From Actinomyces oris (GTDB taxonomy: Bacteria; Actinomycetota; Actinomycetes; Actinomycetales; Actinomycetaceae), in contig NZ_MSKL01000018.1 of assembly GCF_001937665.1 (NCBI RefSeq), positions 1-53,790 on the forward strand: a DNA stretch of 53,790 nt, written 5' to 3'. Shown here piece after piece: positions 16,748 to 26,079 of this stretch. A program made the translations under genes and the position numbers. Position 1 is the first letter of the stretch, and every line of letters begins with the position of its first letter. The notes below the pieces were generated by a model, which was not told the origin of the DNA, did not search any database, and worked only from the letters and a program-made list of their open reading frames with translations.

Positions 16748-17065
16748 ATGGCCGGCAAGATCCCCTTCATCCTCGGACTCGGCGCGGGATACGTGCTCGG
16801 GACCCGCGCGGGGCGCGCCCAGTACGAGCGCATCAAGACCGCCGCCTCGAGGGTCGCTGAGCGGCCCTTCGTGCGCACCCGGGTCGACGCCGCCTCCAGC
16901 CACGTCAAGCAGGCCGTGCGCGCCCAGGGCGAGGCCGTCACCGAGAAGGTCGCCGACGCCGTCAAGGAGAGGCTCTTCGGGGCGCCGTCGGCCAAGGGCA
17001 ACGGCCAGTCCCAGCCCGTCGACGCCGGTCAGGCCAGCGTGCGGCCGGTCAGTGAGAACTCCTGA
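16748..17065 (+). CDS. YtxH-like small protein
   Basis: 105 residues. The N-terminus has a short hydrophobic, Gly-rich segment (FILGLGAGYVLGTRAGR) followed by an amphipathic helix rich in Lys/Arg/Ala/Glu (about 25-80) and a disordered tail. This matches the YtxH-type pattern of small membrane-associated proteins found widely in actinobacteria; function is unknown. ATG 16748 is chosen because AGGAG lies six bases upstream of it. A TATGGT hexamer at 16699-16704 could be its -10 box. Confidence 0.75.
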   Translation: MAGKIPFILGLGAGYVLGTRAGRAQYERIKTAASRVAERPFVRTRVDAASSHVKQAVRAQGEAVTEKVADAVKERLFGAPSAKGNGQSQPVDAGQASVRPVSENS

Positions 17066-17090
17066 GGTCGACTGAGACCGCAGACGGCCC

Positions 17091-17924
17091 CTAGCCCTGC
17101 TCGGGCCGCTCCGAGGAGGCGCTCCCCTGCGTCGCCCGCTCACCGCGGCCGCGCCAGGAGGGGGCCTTGAGCGGCCCCATCATGAGCGCCCGGCGCCAGC
17201 CGACCAGCGCGCCGGTCACGTCGCGCCGCCCGGCCCGGCGCCGCTCCCTGTCGGAGATGACCGGCAGCTGCCAGGAGCGCCAGTAGGCGAGTACGCACAG
17301 GCCCGCGCCGACCACGGTGGACACGAGCATGGCGTGCGCGTCGGCCACCCCCGCCTTGACGGCCACGACCTGGGTGCCGGCGGCGATGAGCGCCGGGATC
17401 GCGTAGAGCTTGTTGCCGCCGAAGACGGCCGGGGTCTCCCCCACCGCGACATCGCGGATCATGGAGCCGCCGATCGCCGTGAGGCAGCCCAGCAGGAGCG
17501 CCGGCATGACTCCGAGCCCGTGAGTGAGGGCCTTCGAGGCCCCGGTGGCGGCCCAGCAGCCCAGGATGACGGCGTCGGCCACCACGAGCAGACGCCGGGT
17601 GGGACGCGAGGTCAGCGGCACGAACCAGGCCACCGTCGCCCCCAGGCAGGCGGTGTAGAGGTAGTAGGGGTCGGTCAGGGCGAAGGGCGGACCGGCCTGG
17701 ATCATGACGTCGCGCAGGATGCCGCCGGCAGTGGCCGTGAGCATGGCCAGGACGATGAAGCCCACGAGATCGAAGTTCTTGCGCCGGGCGATGAGCCCGC
17801 CCAGGATCCCGTTGAGCAGGACCCCGCACAGGTCCAGCAGCCGGAAGGTGTCGGTGAGGGACGCCGGCATGTGAAGCGTGAGGGAAGAGACGTCCAGCAC
17901 CCCGCTTGCCCGCCTTTCGCTCAT
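17091..17924 (-). CDS. TRIC-family (UPF0126) cation channel protein
   Basis: About 277 residues from ATG 17924; TTG 17948 and ATG 17870 are other possible starts. Seven membrane segments carry two internally repeated GG motifs, TATAGGILRDVM and TAIGGSMIRDVAVGE, diagnostic of bacterial TRIC/YadS proteins. These form trimeric monovalent-cation channels. The C-terminal 55 residues after the last helix are basic and disordered. It converges on the YtxH-like gene and is divergent from the CDF transporter. Confidence 0.88.
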   Translation of the reverse strand: MSERRASGVLDVSSLTLHMPASLTDTFRLLDLCGVLLNGILGGLIARRKNFDLVGFIVLAMLTATAGGILRDVMIQAGPPFALTDPYYLYTACLGATVAWFVPLTSRPTRRLLVVADAVILGCWAATGASKALTHGLGVMPALLLGCLTAIGGSMIRDVAVGETPAVFGGNKLYAIPALIAAGTQVVAVKAGVADAHAMLVSTVVGAGLCVLAYWRSWQLPVISDRERRRAGRRDVTGALVGWRRALMMGPLKAPSWRGRGERATQGSASSERPEQG

Positions 17925-18097
17925 GTCATGGCTGCGTCCCGCCGTCAACCCCGGTGTCGGCCTGGCAGCCCGCTGTTATCAGGCACCTTAGCCCACTGCG
18001 GAGCGAGGGTACGGCACCCCACCGCCGCGGATCATGCGTTGCGGCGATACGAAACCTCAGGTGGTCAGGGCGTACCGGCCCACGCGATGATCGGGGC

Positions 18098-19012
18098 GTG
18101 TCCTCCCGCTACTCGCCCCCTAAGGACCTGAGCCGCTACGCGTGGCTGTCCATCGCTGCCGCTCTCGTCACGATCGCGGTCAAGGGCGGCGCGGCCTGGC
18201 TGACCGGCTCGGTGGGTCTGCTCTCCGACGCCGCGGAGTCCGTGGTCAATCTCGTCGCCGCCGTCGTCGCCCTCATCGTGCTGAGGATCGCGGCCAAGCC
18301 CGCCGACGCCGACCACCAGTTCGGGCACTCCAAGGCCGAGTACTTCTCGGCCGTCGTCGAGGGCGTCATGATCTTCGTGGCCGCCGCCTTCATCATCATC
18401 TCCGCCGTCGGGCGCCTCATTGACCCGCAGATGCCCGAGCAGCTGGGGGTGGGGCTGGCGGTCTCGGTCATCGCCTCGCTCCTCAACGGCGCGGTGGCGT
18501 GGGTGCTCTACCGGGCCGGGCGCCGCGAGCGCTCCATGACCCTGGTGGCCGATGCCAAGCACCTGGCGACCGACGTCGTCACCTCCGCCGCGGTCCTGGT
18601 CGGGGTGGCGCTGGTGGCCGTCTTCGACTCGGCCGTGCTCGACGCCGTCGTCGCCCTGGGGGCCGGGCTCAACATCATGTGGACCGGATTCACGCTCATC
18701 CGCGACTCGGTGGGCGGCCTCATGGATATCGCCCCGTCCATCGAGGTGCTTCGCAATGTTGAGGAGGTTCTGGCGCGCCACCGTCAGACGGGCATGATCG
18801 ACTTCCACGCGGTGCGGGTGCGCGAGGCCGGCAACCGGCGGTTCATGGAGCTGCACGTGCTGGTTCCGGCGGCCTGGAGCGTCAAGAAGGGGCACGACTT
18901 CACCGAGCAGGTCATCGACGAGCTCATCGAGGCCGACACCAGCCTGCGTATCTCGGCGCACCTGGAGCCCATCGAGGATCCCAAGTCCTACGAGGACCTC
19001 GAGGATATCTGA
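18098..19012 (+). CDS. cation diffusion facilitator (CDF) family transporter
   Basis: 304 residues from GTG 18098, placed where the conserved region begins. Six membrane helices are followed by a cytoplasmic dimerisation domain. Metal-site residues are visible in helix 2 (LLSDAAESVVN) and helix 5 (HLATDVVTS, the HxxxD pair). CDF proteins export Zn, Mn, Fe or related divalent cations against protons. The HSxxD of zinc-type members is replaced by an Asp/Asn-type helix-2 site, so the metal is uncertain. A CutC homologue follows 58 bases downstream, which hints at metal homeostasis. Confidence 0.88.
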   Translation: MSSRYSPPKDLSRYAWLSIAAALVTIAVKGGAAWLTGSVGLLSDAAESVVNLVAAVVALIVLRIAAKPADADHQFGHSKAEYFSAVVEGVMIFVAAAFIIISAVGRLIDPQMPEQLGVGLAVSVIASLLNGAVAWVLYRAGRRERSMTLVADAKHLATDVVTSAAVLVGVALVAVFDSAVLDAVVALGAGLNIMWTGFTLIRDSVGGLMDIAPSIEVLRNVEEVLARHRQTGMIDFHAVRVREAGNRRFMELHVLVPAAWSVKKGHDFTEQVIDELIEADTSLRISAHLEPIEDPKSYEDLEDI

Positions 19013-19069
19013 GGACATCTGACGTCAACTCGGTTTTCATCAACGTCCCGACATGTCAGACTCAGCCTC

Positions 19070-19990
19070 ATGAATGCAATGAGGCTCACCGGCTCAGCAC
19101 CGTCGCTGCGCCAGCACGCAATCACCGCCCCCACCCCCAGTTGGCGCCGGCCGGACCACGTCGTCCTGGAGACCTGCGTCGAGGACGTTGAGGGTGTGAG
19201 GATCTCCGCCCGCGCCGGGGCCGACCGGGCCGAGCTGGGTGCGAACCTCACCGCCGCCGGCACCACTCCCTCGATCGGCACCATCGAGGCCGCGATCTTC
19301 GCCGCCGCCGAGCAGGTCGAGCAGCGCCGCGCCCAGGCCGGCGCCCACTGGGCGGACAAGCCCGAGGCCGCCGCCCCCTTCGGCCTGCGGATCCTCATCC
19401 GCCCCCGAGGCGGGTCCTTCGTCTACAACCCCGATGAGGGCCGGGCCATGATCGCCGACGTGCGGCGGATCGCCTCTCTCGCCCTGGAGATGGCCGAGTT
19501 CACCCGACCCCAGGCCACCGGCGGGGGGCGCGCAACGCTGCCGCCGGCCGTGGACCTGGGCTTCGTCGTCGGCGCCCTGACCGACGACGGCACCGTCGAC
19601 CGCGGCCTCGTGCGACTGCTGGTCGACATGTCCAACGGCGCCCCGGTCACCTTCCACCGGGCCTTCGACCACTGTCGCGACACCGTCGAGGCCTACGGGG
19701 ACCTCGAGGGACTCGGCGTGCGCTACGTCCTGACCAGCGGGGCGGCCCAGACCGCGGCCGCCGGCGCCTCGGTGATCGCCGGGCTGGTGGCCAGTGGTGG
19801 ACCGACCGTGGTCGCGGCCGGGGCCGTGCGCCCCGACGGCCTGGTCGACCTGGTGGAGTCCACGGGTGTGCGCGAGGTCCACATGCGCTGCCCCCGCGAG
19901 GGGCTGAGCCCTGACGAGCCCCAGCGCACCGATGAGGCCCTGGTGCGCCGCGCCGTCGAGACGGTCCGCGCGGTGCCGCTTCCCGAGTAG
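19070..19990 (+). CDS. cutC: CutC-family protein
   Basis: 306 residues; E. coli CutC is 248, and the first 30 residues here are an extra, poorly conserved stretch, so the true start may be downstream. Family motifs are clear: LETCVEDVEGVRISARAGADRAEL near the start of the barrel (quoted in part), RILIRPRGGSFVY, VDLGFVVGALTDDG, VTFHRAFDHC and VLTSGAAQTAAAG. The protein adopts a TIM barrel. Its role in copper homeostasis was proposed from E. coli genetics and is debated. It lies downstream of the CDF transporter. Confidence 0.88.
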   Translation: MNAMRLTGSAPSLRQHAITAPTPSWRRPDHVVLETCVEDVEGVRISARAGADRAELGANLTAAGTTPSIGTIEAAIFAAAEQVEQRRAQAGAHWADKPEAAAPFGLRILIRPRGGSFVYNPDEGRAMIADVRRIASLALEMAEFTRPQATGGGRATLPPAVDLGFVVGALTDDGTVDRGLVRLLVDMSNGAPVTFHRAFDHCRDTVEAYGDLEGLGVRYVLTSGAAQTAAAGASVIAGLVASGGPTVVAAGAVRPDGLVDLVESTGVREVHMRCPREGLSPDEPQRTDEALVRRAVETVRAVPLPE

Positions 19991-20036
19991 CTCGCCGGCG
20001 GCTCCCCCTCCTGCCCTCACCCGCCCGACGGCGACG

Positions 20037-20087
20037 CTGAGGCCGGGTGCGTGCCCCATTCGATTCGGGGCGTCCACCCGGCCTCAG
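20037..20087 (+). terminator. hairpin terminator after cutC
   Basis: A 13-bp perfect outer stem (CTGAGGCCGGGTG, 20037-20049, with its complement at 20075-20087) encloses a second stem, GCCCC/GGGGC. It starts 47 bases after the cutC stop. Confidence 0.75.
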
Positions 20088-20295
20088 TCGCCCCCCACCC
20101 GCCCGCATGTCCCCCTCGTCGCATTGCTCCGGTCCGGGTTCCGCCCGTTGTCGGAGAATCCTCACGGTTCGTAGATATCCACAGACCTCACGGCGTCCGG
20201 CGGTCTCGACGCTTCCATCACGCTGGAAGCGCAATCGGGACAACTACCTACACATCCCCCATGCTCACCCCTATTTTCTGTCTTAGGTTGACCCC
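20088..20295. other. leader region of the alpha/beta hydrolase-like gene
   Basis: The stretch holds an 8-bp inverted repeat with a 6-base loop, CGCTTCCA/TGGAAGCG, at 20210-20231, about 65 bases before the next start. No reliable -35/-10 pair is seen. It is less GC-rich than its surroundings near 20245-20295. Confidence 0.4.
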
Positions 20296-21117
20296 ATGAA
20301 CGACGTCCGTATCGATACCCCCCGCGGGATCACCCTGGCCGGCACCCTCCAGCTGCCCGCCGGAGCCGCCCCCATCGATCTGGAGGTTTCCACGACGTCG
20401 GAGGACGCCGAACCCCCGCAGGCACGACCTGAGGGAGTGGTCCTGCTGGCGCATGACTTCCTCACCGACCGTCATGGTCAGGGCGGGCGCCTGGACTGGA
20501 TCGGTGCCCGCTACCGCGAGGCGGGTCTGGCCACGCTCAACCTGGACTTCTCCGGCCTGGGCGAGTCCGACGACGACGTCATCACGCTGGCCGGGGAGGC
20601 GGAGGACCTGCGGGCGGCCTCCAGCTGGCTGGCCGGCCTGGGCTTCACCCGGCAGATGATCCACGCCAACGGTTTCGGGGCGACGGCGGCTCTCCTGGCC
20701 CGGCCCGAGCAGGTGCGCACGGCGGTGCTCGTAGGCGCCATCGTGGGGCCGCAGTCGATTCTGTGGGAGGAGATCTTCTCCCCCGAGCAGCTCGATGAGC
20801 TCGCCCAGCACGGGCTGACGCGCCTCGTGGATGACAATCCCAACTCACGTGACTGGAACGTCCTGTCCAAGGAGACGTTGGCCGACTTCTCCATGCAGGA
20901 TCCGCAGCGCACCCTGGCGGACCTGCCCTGGCCGGTGCTCATGGTGCACGGGGTGCTGTCCAACGAGCTGCCCGACACCGCTGAGGCAACCGCCAAGGGC
21001 TTCCCGCTGCTGCCCGACTCCAGCCAGATGGTCCACGTCCACGCCGAGACCCTGGACCAGGCTCAGGAGGAGGTCGCCCGCCTGAGCCTGGAGTGGGCCC
21101 AGCGCCGCCTGCGCTGA
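20296..21117 (+). CDS. alpha/beta-hydrolase-fold protein lacking the nucleophile serine
   Basis: 273 residues with the fold's landmarks: a VVLLAHDFLTDRHG strand and oxyanion region, LDFSGLGES after strand 4, and a late LMVHGVLSNELPDTAEA aspartate region. The nucleophile elbow should read GxSxG, but here it is HANGFGATAALL, with glycine where serine is expected. Catalysis by the usual mechanism is therefore unlikely. Best resemblance is to the hydrolase domain found with OsmC proteins. It stands 87 bases before hrpA on the same strand and may share its transcript. Confidence 0.75.
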   Translation: MNDVRIDTPRGITLAGTLQLPAGAAPIDLEVSTTSEDAEPPQARPEGVVLLAHDFLTDRHGQGGRLDWIGARYREAGLATLNLDFSGLGESDDDVITLAGEAEDLRAASSWLAGLGFTRQMIHANGFGATAALLARPEQVRTAVLVGAIVGPQSILWEEIFSPEQLDELAQHGLTRLVDDNPNSRDWNVLSKETLADFSMQDPQRTLADLPWPVLMVHGVLSNELPDTAEATAKGFPLLPDSSQMVHVHAETLDQAQEEVARLSLEWAQRRLR

Positions 21118-21204
21118 GAATCAGGGGCCGTGACCGCTGCGCCCCTCCGCTGTCAGCGACCTGAGAGAGGCGACGACGCGCGCATAGGGGACAATGGGTC
21201 ACCT

Positions 21205-24200
21205 ATGGAACAGGGCGAGGACCGCAACCAGGGTCACAGCGGCGATCAGGCCGACCGGCACAACAACCAGCAGGGCCGGCGCGCCTCGCATGACCGCAAT
21301 CGTCGGGGCCGGCGCCCGGGCCGGGCCGGAGGACGGCGTCGCAGCACCTGGAAGGGTTACTCCCCCGAGCAGCTCGCCGCCCGCGCCGCCGCCGTCCCGG
21401 CGATCGTCTACCCCGAGGAGCTGCCGGTCTCCGCCCGCCGCGAGGAGATCGCCACCGCCATCGCCGAGCACCAGGTCGTCATCGTCGCCGGCGAGACCGG
21501 CAGCGGCAAGACCACCCAGCTGCCCAAGATCTGCCTGGAGCTGGGGCGGGGCGTGACCGGGATGATTGGTCACACCCAGCCGCGGCGCATCGCCGCGCGC
21601 AGCGTGGCCGAGCGCATCGCCTCCGAGCTGGGCACCCCGATCGGGCCGGGCGGCGTCGTCGGCTACCAGGTGCGCTTCACCGAGGAGGTCGGCGAGAACA
21701 CCCTGGTCAAGCTCATGACCGACGGCATTCTGCTGGCGGAGATCCAGTCCGACCCCCAGCTGCGCCGCTACGACACGATCATCGTGGACGAGGCCCACGA
21801 GCGCAGCCTCAACATCGACTTCATCCTGGGCTACCTGGCGCGCCTGCTGCCCCAGCGCCCCGACCTCAAGGTCATCATCACCTCGGCCACCATCGACTCC
21901 GAGCGCTTCGCCGAGCACTTCGGCCGCGAGCAGATCGGCGACCGGGGGCGGCCCTTCACCGTTCCCGCCCCGGTCATCGAGGTCTCCGGACGCACCTACC
22001 CCGTTGAGGTGCGCTACCGTCCCCTGGCTCCCGACGACGCCCCGGCCGCCTCCGACGACACCGGCGGCGAGGCGGCCGGGCCCGCCGCCGGTTCCAGGCC
22101 CGGCCCGGCAGGACCCGGCGAGCTGAGCGAGGCCGAGCTGGAGGCCCTGACCTCGCCCGACCCGAAGGTGCGCGCCGCGGCCCGGGCCCGCCGTGAGGCC
22201 ATCCGCTCCGGTGCCGGCTCCACGTCGCTCGAGCCCCGCAACCAGGGGGTACGCGGCAAGGGCCGGGCCGGCTCCGCGGCCGCCGAGTCCAGTGAGCCCA
22301 GGGACCAGGTGACCGGCATCCTCGACACCGTCGACGAGCTCCTGGGCGAGCCCAGCGGCGACATCCTCATCTTCCTGGCCGGTGAGCGCGACATCCGCGA
22401 CACCGAGGCGGCCCTCATCGACCACCTGGGGGCGCGCTACACGCCCGACGGCCGCTCGCGCACGCCGGGCGCCATCGAGGTCGTGCCCCTGTACTCGCGC
22501 CTGAGCGCCGCCGAGCAGCACCGGGTCTTCGAGGCCCACCAGGTGCGCCGCATCGTCCTGGCCACGAATGTGGCCGAGACCTCCCTGACGGTTCCCGGGA
22601 TCCGCTACGTCATCGACCCGGGCCTGGCGCGCATCTCCCGCTACTCCAATCGCACCAAGGTCCAGCGCCTGCCGATCGAGCCGGTCAGCCGGGCCAGCGC
22701 CAACCAGCGGGCGGGCCGCTGCGGGCGCGTGGCCGACGGCATCGCCATCCGCCTGTACTCGCAGGCCGACTTCGAGGCGCGCCCGGAGTACACCGAGCCG
22801 GAGATCCTGCGCACCTCGCTGGCCAGCGTCATTCTGCAGATGGCGGCCCTGGGGCTGGGGGCGGTGGAGGACTTCCCCTTCCTGGACGCCCCGGACTCCC
22901 GCCAGGTCCGCTCCGGCCTGCAGCTGCTCACGGAGATCGGCGCCATCGAGCCGGCCGGGGCCGCCTCCGCCCGGTCCGGCGACGCCCCCGACCGGGGCCG
23001 CCGGGGACCGCGCCTGACGGAGATCGGGCGGCGCCTGGCGCGCCTGCCCATCGACCCGCGCCTGGGGCGCATGCTCCTGGAGGCCGGTGAGCTGGGCTGC
23101 GTCGGGGAGGTCATGGTCATCGTGGCGGCCCTGTCCATCCAGGACGTGCGCGAGCGCCCGGCGGACAAGCAGGAGGCCTCCGACGCCCTGCACCGGCGCT
23201 TCGCGGACCCCACGAGTGACTTCCTGACCTACCTCAACCTGTGGCGCTACCTGCGCACGCAGAGCCGCGAGCTGTCCGGCTCGGCCTTCCGGCGCATGTG
23301 CCGCGCCGAGTTCCTGCACTACCTGCGGGTGCGCGAGTGGCAGGACGTCCACGCCCAGCTGCGCCAGCTGACCCGCCCGCTGGGCCTGGATGCCGCCCCG
23401 GTGGAGCTGCCGACGGCCCGTTCGATACGGGCGGCCACCGAGGCCCTGGAGCCGGGCAGCCACGCCGCCCAGATCGCCAACGGGGGCGTGGCGGCCGCCG
23501 TCGTGGCCCTGGGGCGCAGCGCGGACACGCCAGACGCCGACGCGATCCACCGCTCGCTGCTGGTGGGGCTGCTGTCCAATGTGGGTAACTGGGACGAGCG
23601 TCGTCGGGAGTACGCCGGCGCGCGCGGGACGCGCTTCACGATCTGGCCGGGCTCGGGTCTGCGCCGCAAGACCTACGACTGGGTGATGACCGCCGAGCTG
23701 GTGGAGACCTCCCGGCTCTTCGCCCGCACGGTGGCCAAGGTGGACTCCCGGTGGATCGAGCAGGTGGCGGACCGGGCGGGTCTGACCCGCCACGTCTTCG
23801 GTGAGCCCTACTGGTCGACCCGCCAGGGGGCGGCCATGGTCCACGAGAAGGTGCTGCTCTACGGGATGACACTGGTGGCGGACCGACCGGCGACGCTGGC
23901 GAGCGTGGGGACGGACTCGGCCCGCCAGGTGGCCCGGGAGATGTTCATCCGCTCGGGCCTGGTGGAGGGCGGCTGGCACGCCCGCCACGGCTTCGTGGAG
24001 CGCAACCGGGCCCTCATCGAGGAGCTTCAGGACGTGGAGCGGCGTCGGCGCGAGCACGGCCTGCTGGCCGACGACGCCGCCCTGTTCGACTTCTACGACG
24101 ACCGCGTCCCCGAGGAGGTGACCTCCGCGGCGGCCTTCGACGCCTGGTGGAAGGAGCAGCGGCGCGCCGCCCCGGACCTGCTGGACTTCACCCGTGAGCT

Positions 24201-25872
24201 GCTGCTGCCCGGTGGGGGTGACGCGAGCGGCTTCCCGGACACGTGGGTGCAGGGAGACCTGACCCTGGGCCTGGACTACGTGTTCGAGCCGGGTCACCCC
24301 GAGGACGGGGTCAGTGTCCAGGTGCCGGTGGAGGTGCTGGGGCGTCTGACCCCGGAGGGCTTCGACTGGCTGGTGCCGGGGATGCGGGCCGAGCTGTGCG
24401 TGGCCACGATCCGGGCGCTGCCCAAGCGAGTGCGCCGCCAGCTGGTGCCGGCCCCGGACGTGGGCGCCCAGGTGTGGGCGCAGATCGCGCAGGAGTTCCC
24501 GACGCCGCCGGGTGCGAGCTGCCCGGAGGTGCCCTTCGAGGATGCCTTCAGCCGGGTGGTGCTCCGGCTCAAGGGCGTGGAGATCACGGAGGCGGACTGG
24601 GCCGAGGCCGCCGAGCGGCTGCCGGATCACCTGGCGATGGCTTTCGCCGCCCTGGATGCCCGGGGCCGGGTCATCGGCCGCAGCCGGGACCTGGTCTCGC
24701 TCCAGCAGCGGTTGTCGGGCAAGACGGAGGCCGCTGTGCGCTCGGCGGTGCGCGGCGCACTGGCCCAAGCGATGGCAGAGGCCCAGGAGCGCCAGGGCGC
24801 ACAGGGCGGAAGGTCCGGCCGCAAGGGGCGCAAGGGGAAGGGCGGGCGTCCGGCTGCCACCCAGCATCCCGACGGCGCCGCCGTGACCGCGGGGGTCGCA
24901 GGGGCCTCCGGGGCCGGCGCCGGCCTGGAGGAGCGCCAGGGCCTGACCGACTGGCCCCGTGGCGTGCCGGGCCTGGGCGACCCGGACGCCTCGACGATCC
25001 CGGCCTCGGTGGAGTCGGCGGGCCGGGCGGGCCTGGTGGTGCGCGGTTACCCGGCACTGGTGGCGGCCTCCGCCAGGAGCGCGGACTTGAGGATCCTGCC
25101 CGACGCCGCCGCCCAGGTGAGTGCCCACGGCGCCGGGGTCACGGCGCTGGCCCTGGCGCGCACAGCACTGGCCCCGGCCCGGGTGACGAGCCGGTGGAGC
25201 GCCCAGGAGTCGCTCATCCTGGCGGCCAGTCCCTACCGGAGCACCGAGGCGCTGGTGGAGGACGTGCAGGCGGCCGCCGCTCGAATCGTGGCCGGGCGCT
25301 GGGCGGCGTCGGCCTCCGGCTGCCCACTGGCCGAGGTGCGCAGACAGGAGGTCTTCGCCTCACTGGCCGACGTCATGCGCGATGAGCTCGAGGATGAGGT
25401 CTACCGGGTGGCCCGACACGCGGCCGCGGCGCTCAAGGCGGCCCGGGAGGTGGACCGCGTGGTGGGTGAGCACACCTCCCTGACCCTGCTGGGCACGCTC
25501 CAGGAGGTGCGCGAGCATGCGGCCGCCCTGGTTCCGGACGGTTTCATCACCGCCACTGCGCCGGAGCATCTGGCGCATCTGGAGCGCTACCTGCGGGCCC
25601 TGGCGATGCGGGTGGAGAAGGCGGCCTCATCGCCGTCGGCCGCCTCCCAGGACGCGGCCCTGGCCTTCCAGGTCTCCCAGGCCCAGGAGGTGGTGGACAA
25701 GGCCCGCACCAAGGCTGCCTCGCTGCCGGCCGACCCCCAGCGCGAGGCCCTCCTGGAAGAGGCCCGCTGGATGGTGGAGGAGCTGAGGGTGAGCCTGTTC
25801 GCCCAGACACTGGGCACGAGCCGCAAGGTGAGCCTCCAGCGCATCACCAAGCTCTGCGCCCAGATCACCTGA
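21205..25872 (+). CDS. hrpA: ATP-dependent RNA helicase HrpA, extended form
   Basis: 1555 residues; E. coli HrpA is about 1300. Walker A is GETGSGKTT (96-104), the DEAH box is 195-198 and SAT follows in ITSATIDSE. Motif VI is QRAGRCGR. The C-terminal DUF3418 region is complete to KLCAQIT. Three extra low-complexity blocks are visible: an Arg/Gly-rich N-terminus (about 20-50), a roughly 95-residue insert between the two RecA-like domains (about 271-367) and a Gly/Lys-rich insert near 1195-1270. ATG 21205 is preferred because the upstream extension lacks conserved character. HrpA resolves stalled or collided ribosomes in E. coli. Confidence 0.94.
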   Translation: MEQGEDRNQGHSGDQADRHNNQQGRRASHDRNRRGRRPGRAGGRRRSTWKGYSPEQLAARAAAVPAIVYPEELPVSARREEIATAIAEHQVVIVAGETGSGKTTQLPKICLELGRGVTGMIGHTQPRRIAARSVAERIASELGTPIGPGGVVGYQVRFTEEVGENTLVKLMTDGILLAEIQSDPQLRRYDTIIVDEAHERSLNIDFILGYLARLLPQRPDLKVIITSATIDSERFAEHFGREQIGDRGRPFTVPAPVIEVSGRTYPVEVRYRPLAPDDAPAASDDTGGEAAGPAAGSRPGPAGPGELSEAELEALTSPDPKVRAAARARREAIRSGAGSTSLEPRNQGVRGKGRAGSAAAESSEPRDQVTGILDTVDELLGEPSGDILIFLAGERDIRDTEAALIDHLGARYTPDGRSRTPGAIEVVPLYSRLSAAEQHRVFEAHQVRRIVLATNVAETSLTVPGIRYVIDPGLARISRYSNRTKVQRLPIEPVSRASANQRAGRCGRVADGIAIRLYSQADFEARPEYTEPEILRTSLASVILQMAALGLGAVEDFPFLDAPDSRQVRSGLQLLTEIGAIEPAGAASARSGDAPDRGRRGPRLTEIGRRLARLPIDPRLGRMLLEAGELGCVGEVMVIVAALSIQDVRERPADKQEASDALHRRFADPTSDFLTYLNLWRYLRTQSRELSGSAFRRMCRAEFLHYLRVREWQDVHAQLRQLTRPLGLDAAPVELPTARSIRAATEALEPGSHAAQIANGGVAAAVVALGRSADTPDADAIHRSLLVGLLSNVGNWDERRREYAGARGTRFTIWPGSGLRRKTYDWVMTAELVETSRLFARTVAKVDSRWIEQVADRAGLTRHVFGEPYWSTRQGAAMVHEKVLLYGMTLVADRPATLASVGTDSARQVAREMFIRSGLVEGGWHARHGFVERNRALIEELQDVERRRREHGLLADDAALFDFYDDRVPEEVTSAAAFDAWWKEQRRAAPDLLDFTRELLLPGGGDASGFPDTWVQGDLTLGLDYVFEPGHPEDGVSVQVPVEVLGRLTPEGFDWLVPGMRAELCVATIRALPKRVRRQLVPAPDVGAQVWAQIAQEFPTPPGASCPEVPFEDAFSRVVLRLKGVEITEADWAEAAERLPDHLAMAFAALDARGRVIGRSRDLVSLQQRLSGKTEAAVRSAVRGALAQAMAEAQERQGAQGGRSGRKGRKGKGGRPAATQHPDGAAVTAGVAGASGAGAGLEERQGLTDWPRGVPGLGDPDASTIPASVESAGRAGLVVRGYPALVAASARSADLRILPDAAAQVSAHGAGVTALALARTALAPARVTSRWSAQESLILAASPYRSTEALVEDVQAAAARIVAGRWAASASGCPLAEVRRQEVFASLADVMRDELEDEVYRVARHAAAALKAAREVDRVVGEHTSLTLLGTLQEVREHAAALVPDGFITATAPEHLAHLERYLRALAMRVEKAASSPSAASQDAALAFQVSQAQEVVDKARTKAASLPADPQREALLEEARWMVEELRVSLFAQTLGTSRKVSLQRITKLCAQIT

Positions 25873-25916
25873 CCGACCCGCCCCTCTCCTCGGAGGCACC
25901 AGGCCCCGGGGGCCGA

Positions 25917-25967
25917 GGGATGACTCGTCATCCCCGCAGACGACCCCTCCTCCCTCAGGGGGAGGAG
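25917..25967. promoter_or_regulatory. two adjacent palindromes upstream of the ABC permease gene
   Basis: GGGATGACTCGTCATCCC (25917-25934) is a near-perfect palindrome. It is followed by an 8-bp inverted repeat, CTCCTCCC/GGGAGGAG (25947-25967). A TAGCCT hexamer at 26022-26027 could be the -10 box. The arrangement suggests a regulated promoter for the downstream permease; one hairpin could instead terminate hrpA. Confidence 0.5.
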
Positions 25968-26079
25968 ACCACCCCTGCTGCGTTCACCCACCGGGACGAT
26001 CTCACCGGGGCCCGGCGCTCCTAGCCTGGAGTCATTCAGGAAGAACGAAGGCCACGAGTATCCCGAGGACTGACGCACC

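Noticed and set aside
21199-25128. Very long minus-strand open frame (about 1300 codons) opposite hrpA
   Set aside because: It is antisense to a clear helicase, its translation is His/Gly/Arg/Gln-rich without domains, and such frames are expected opposite GC-rich genes.
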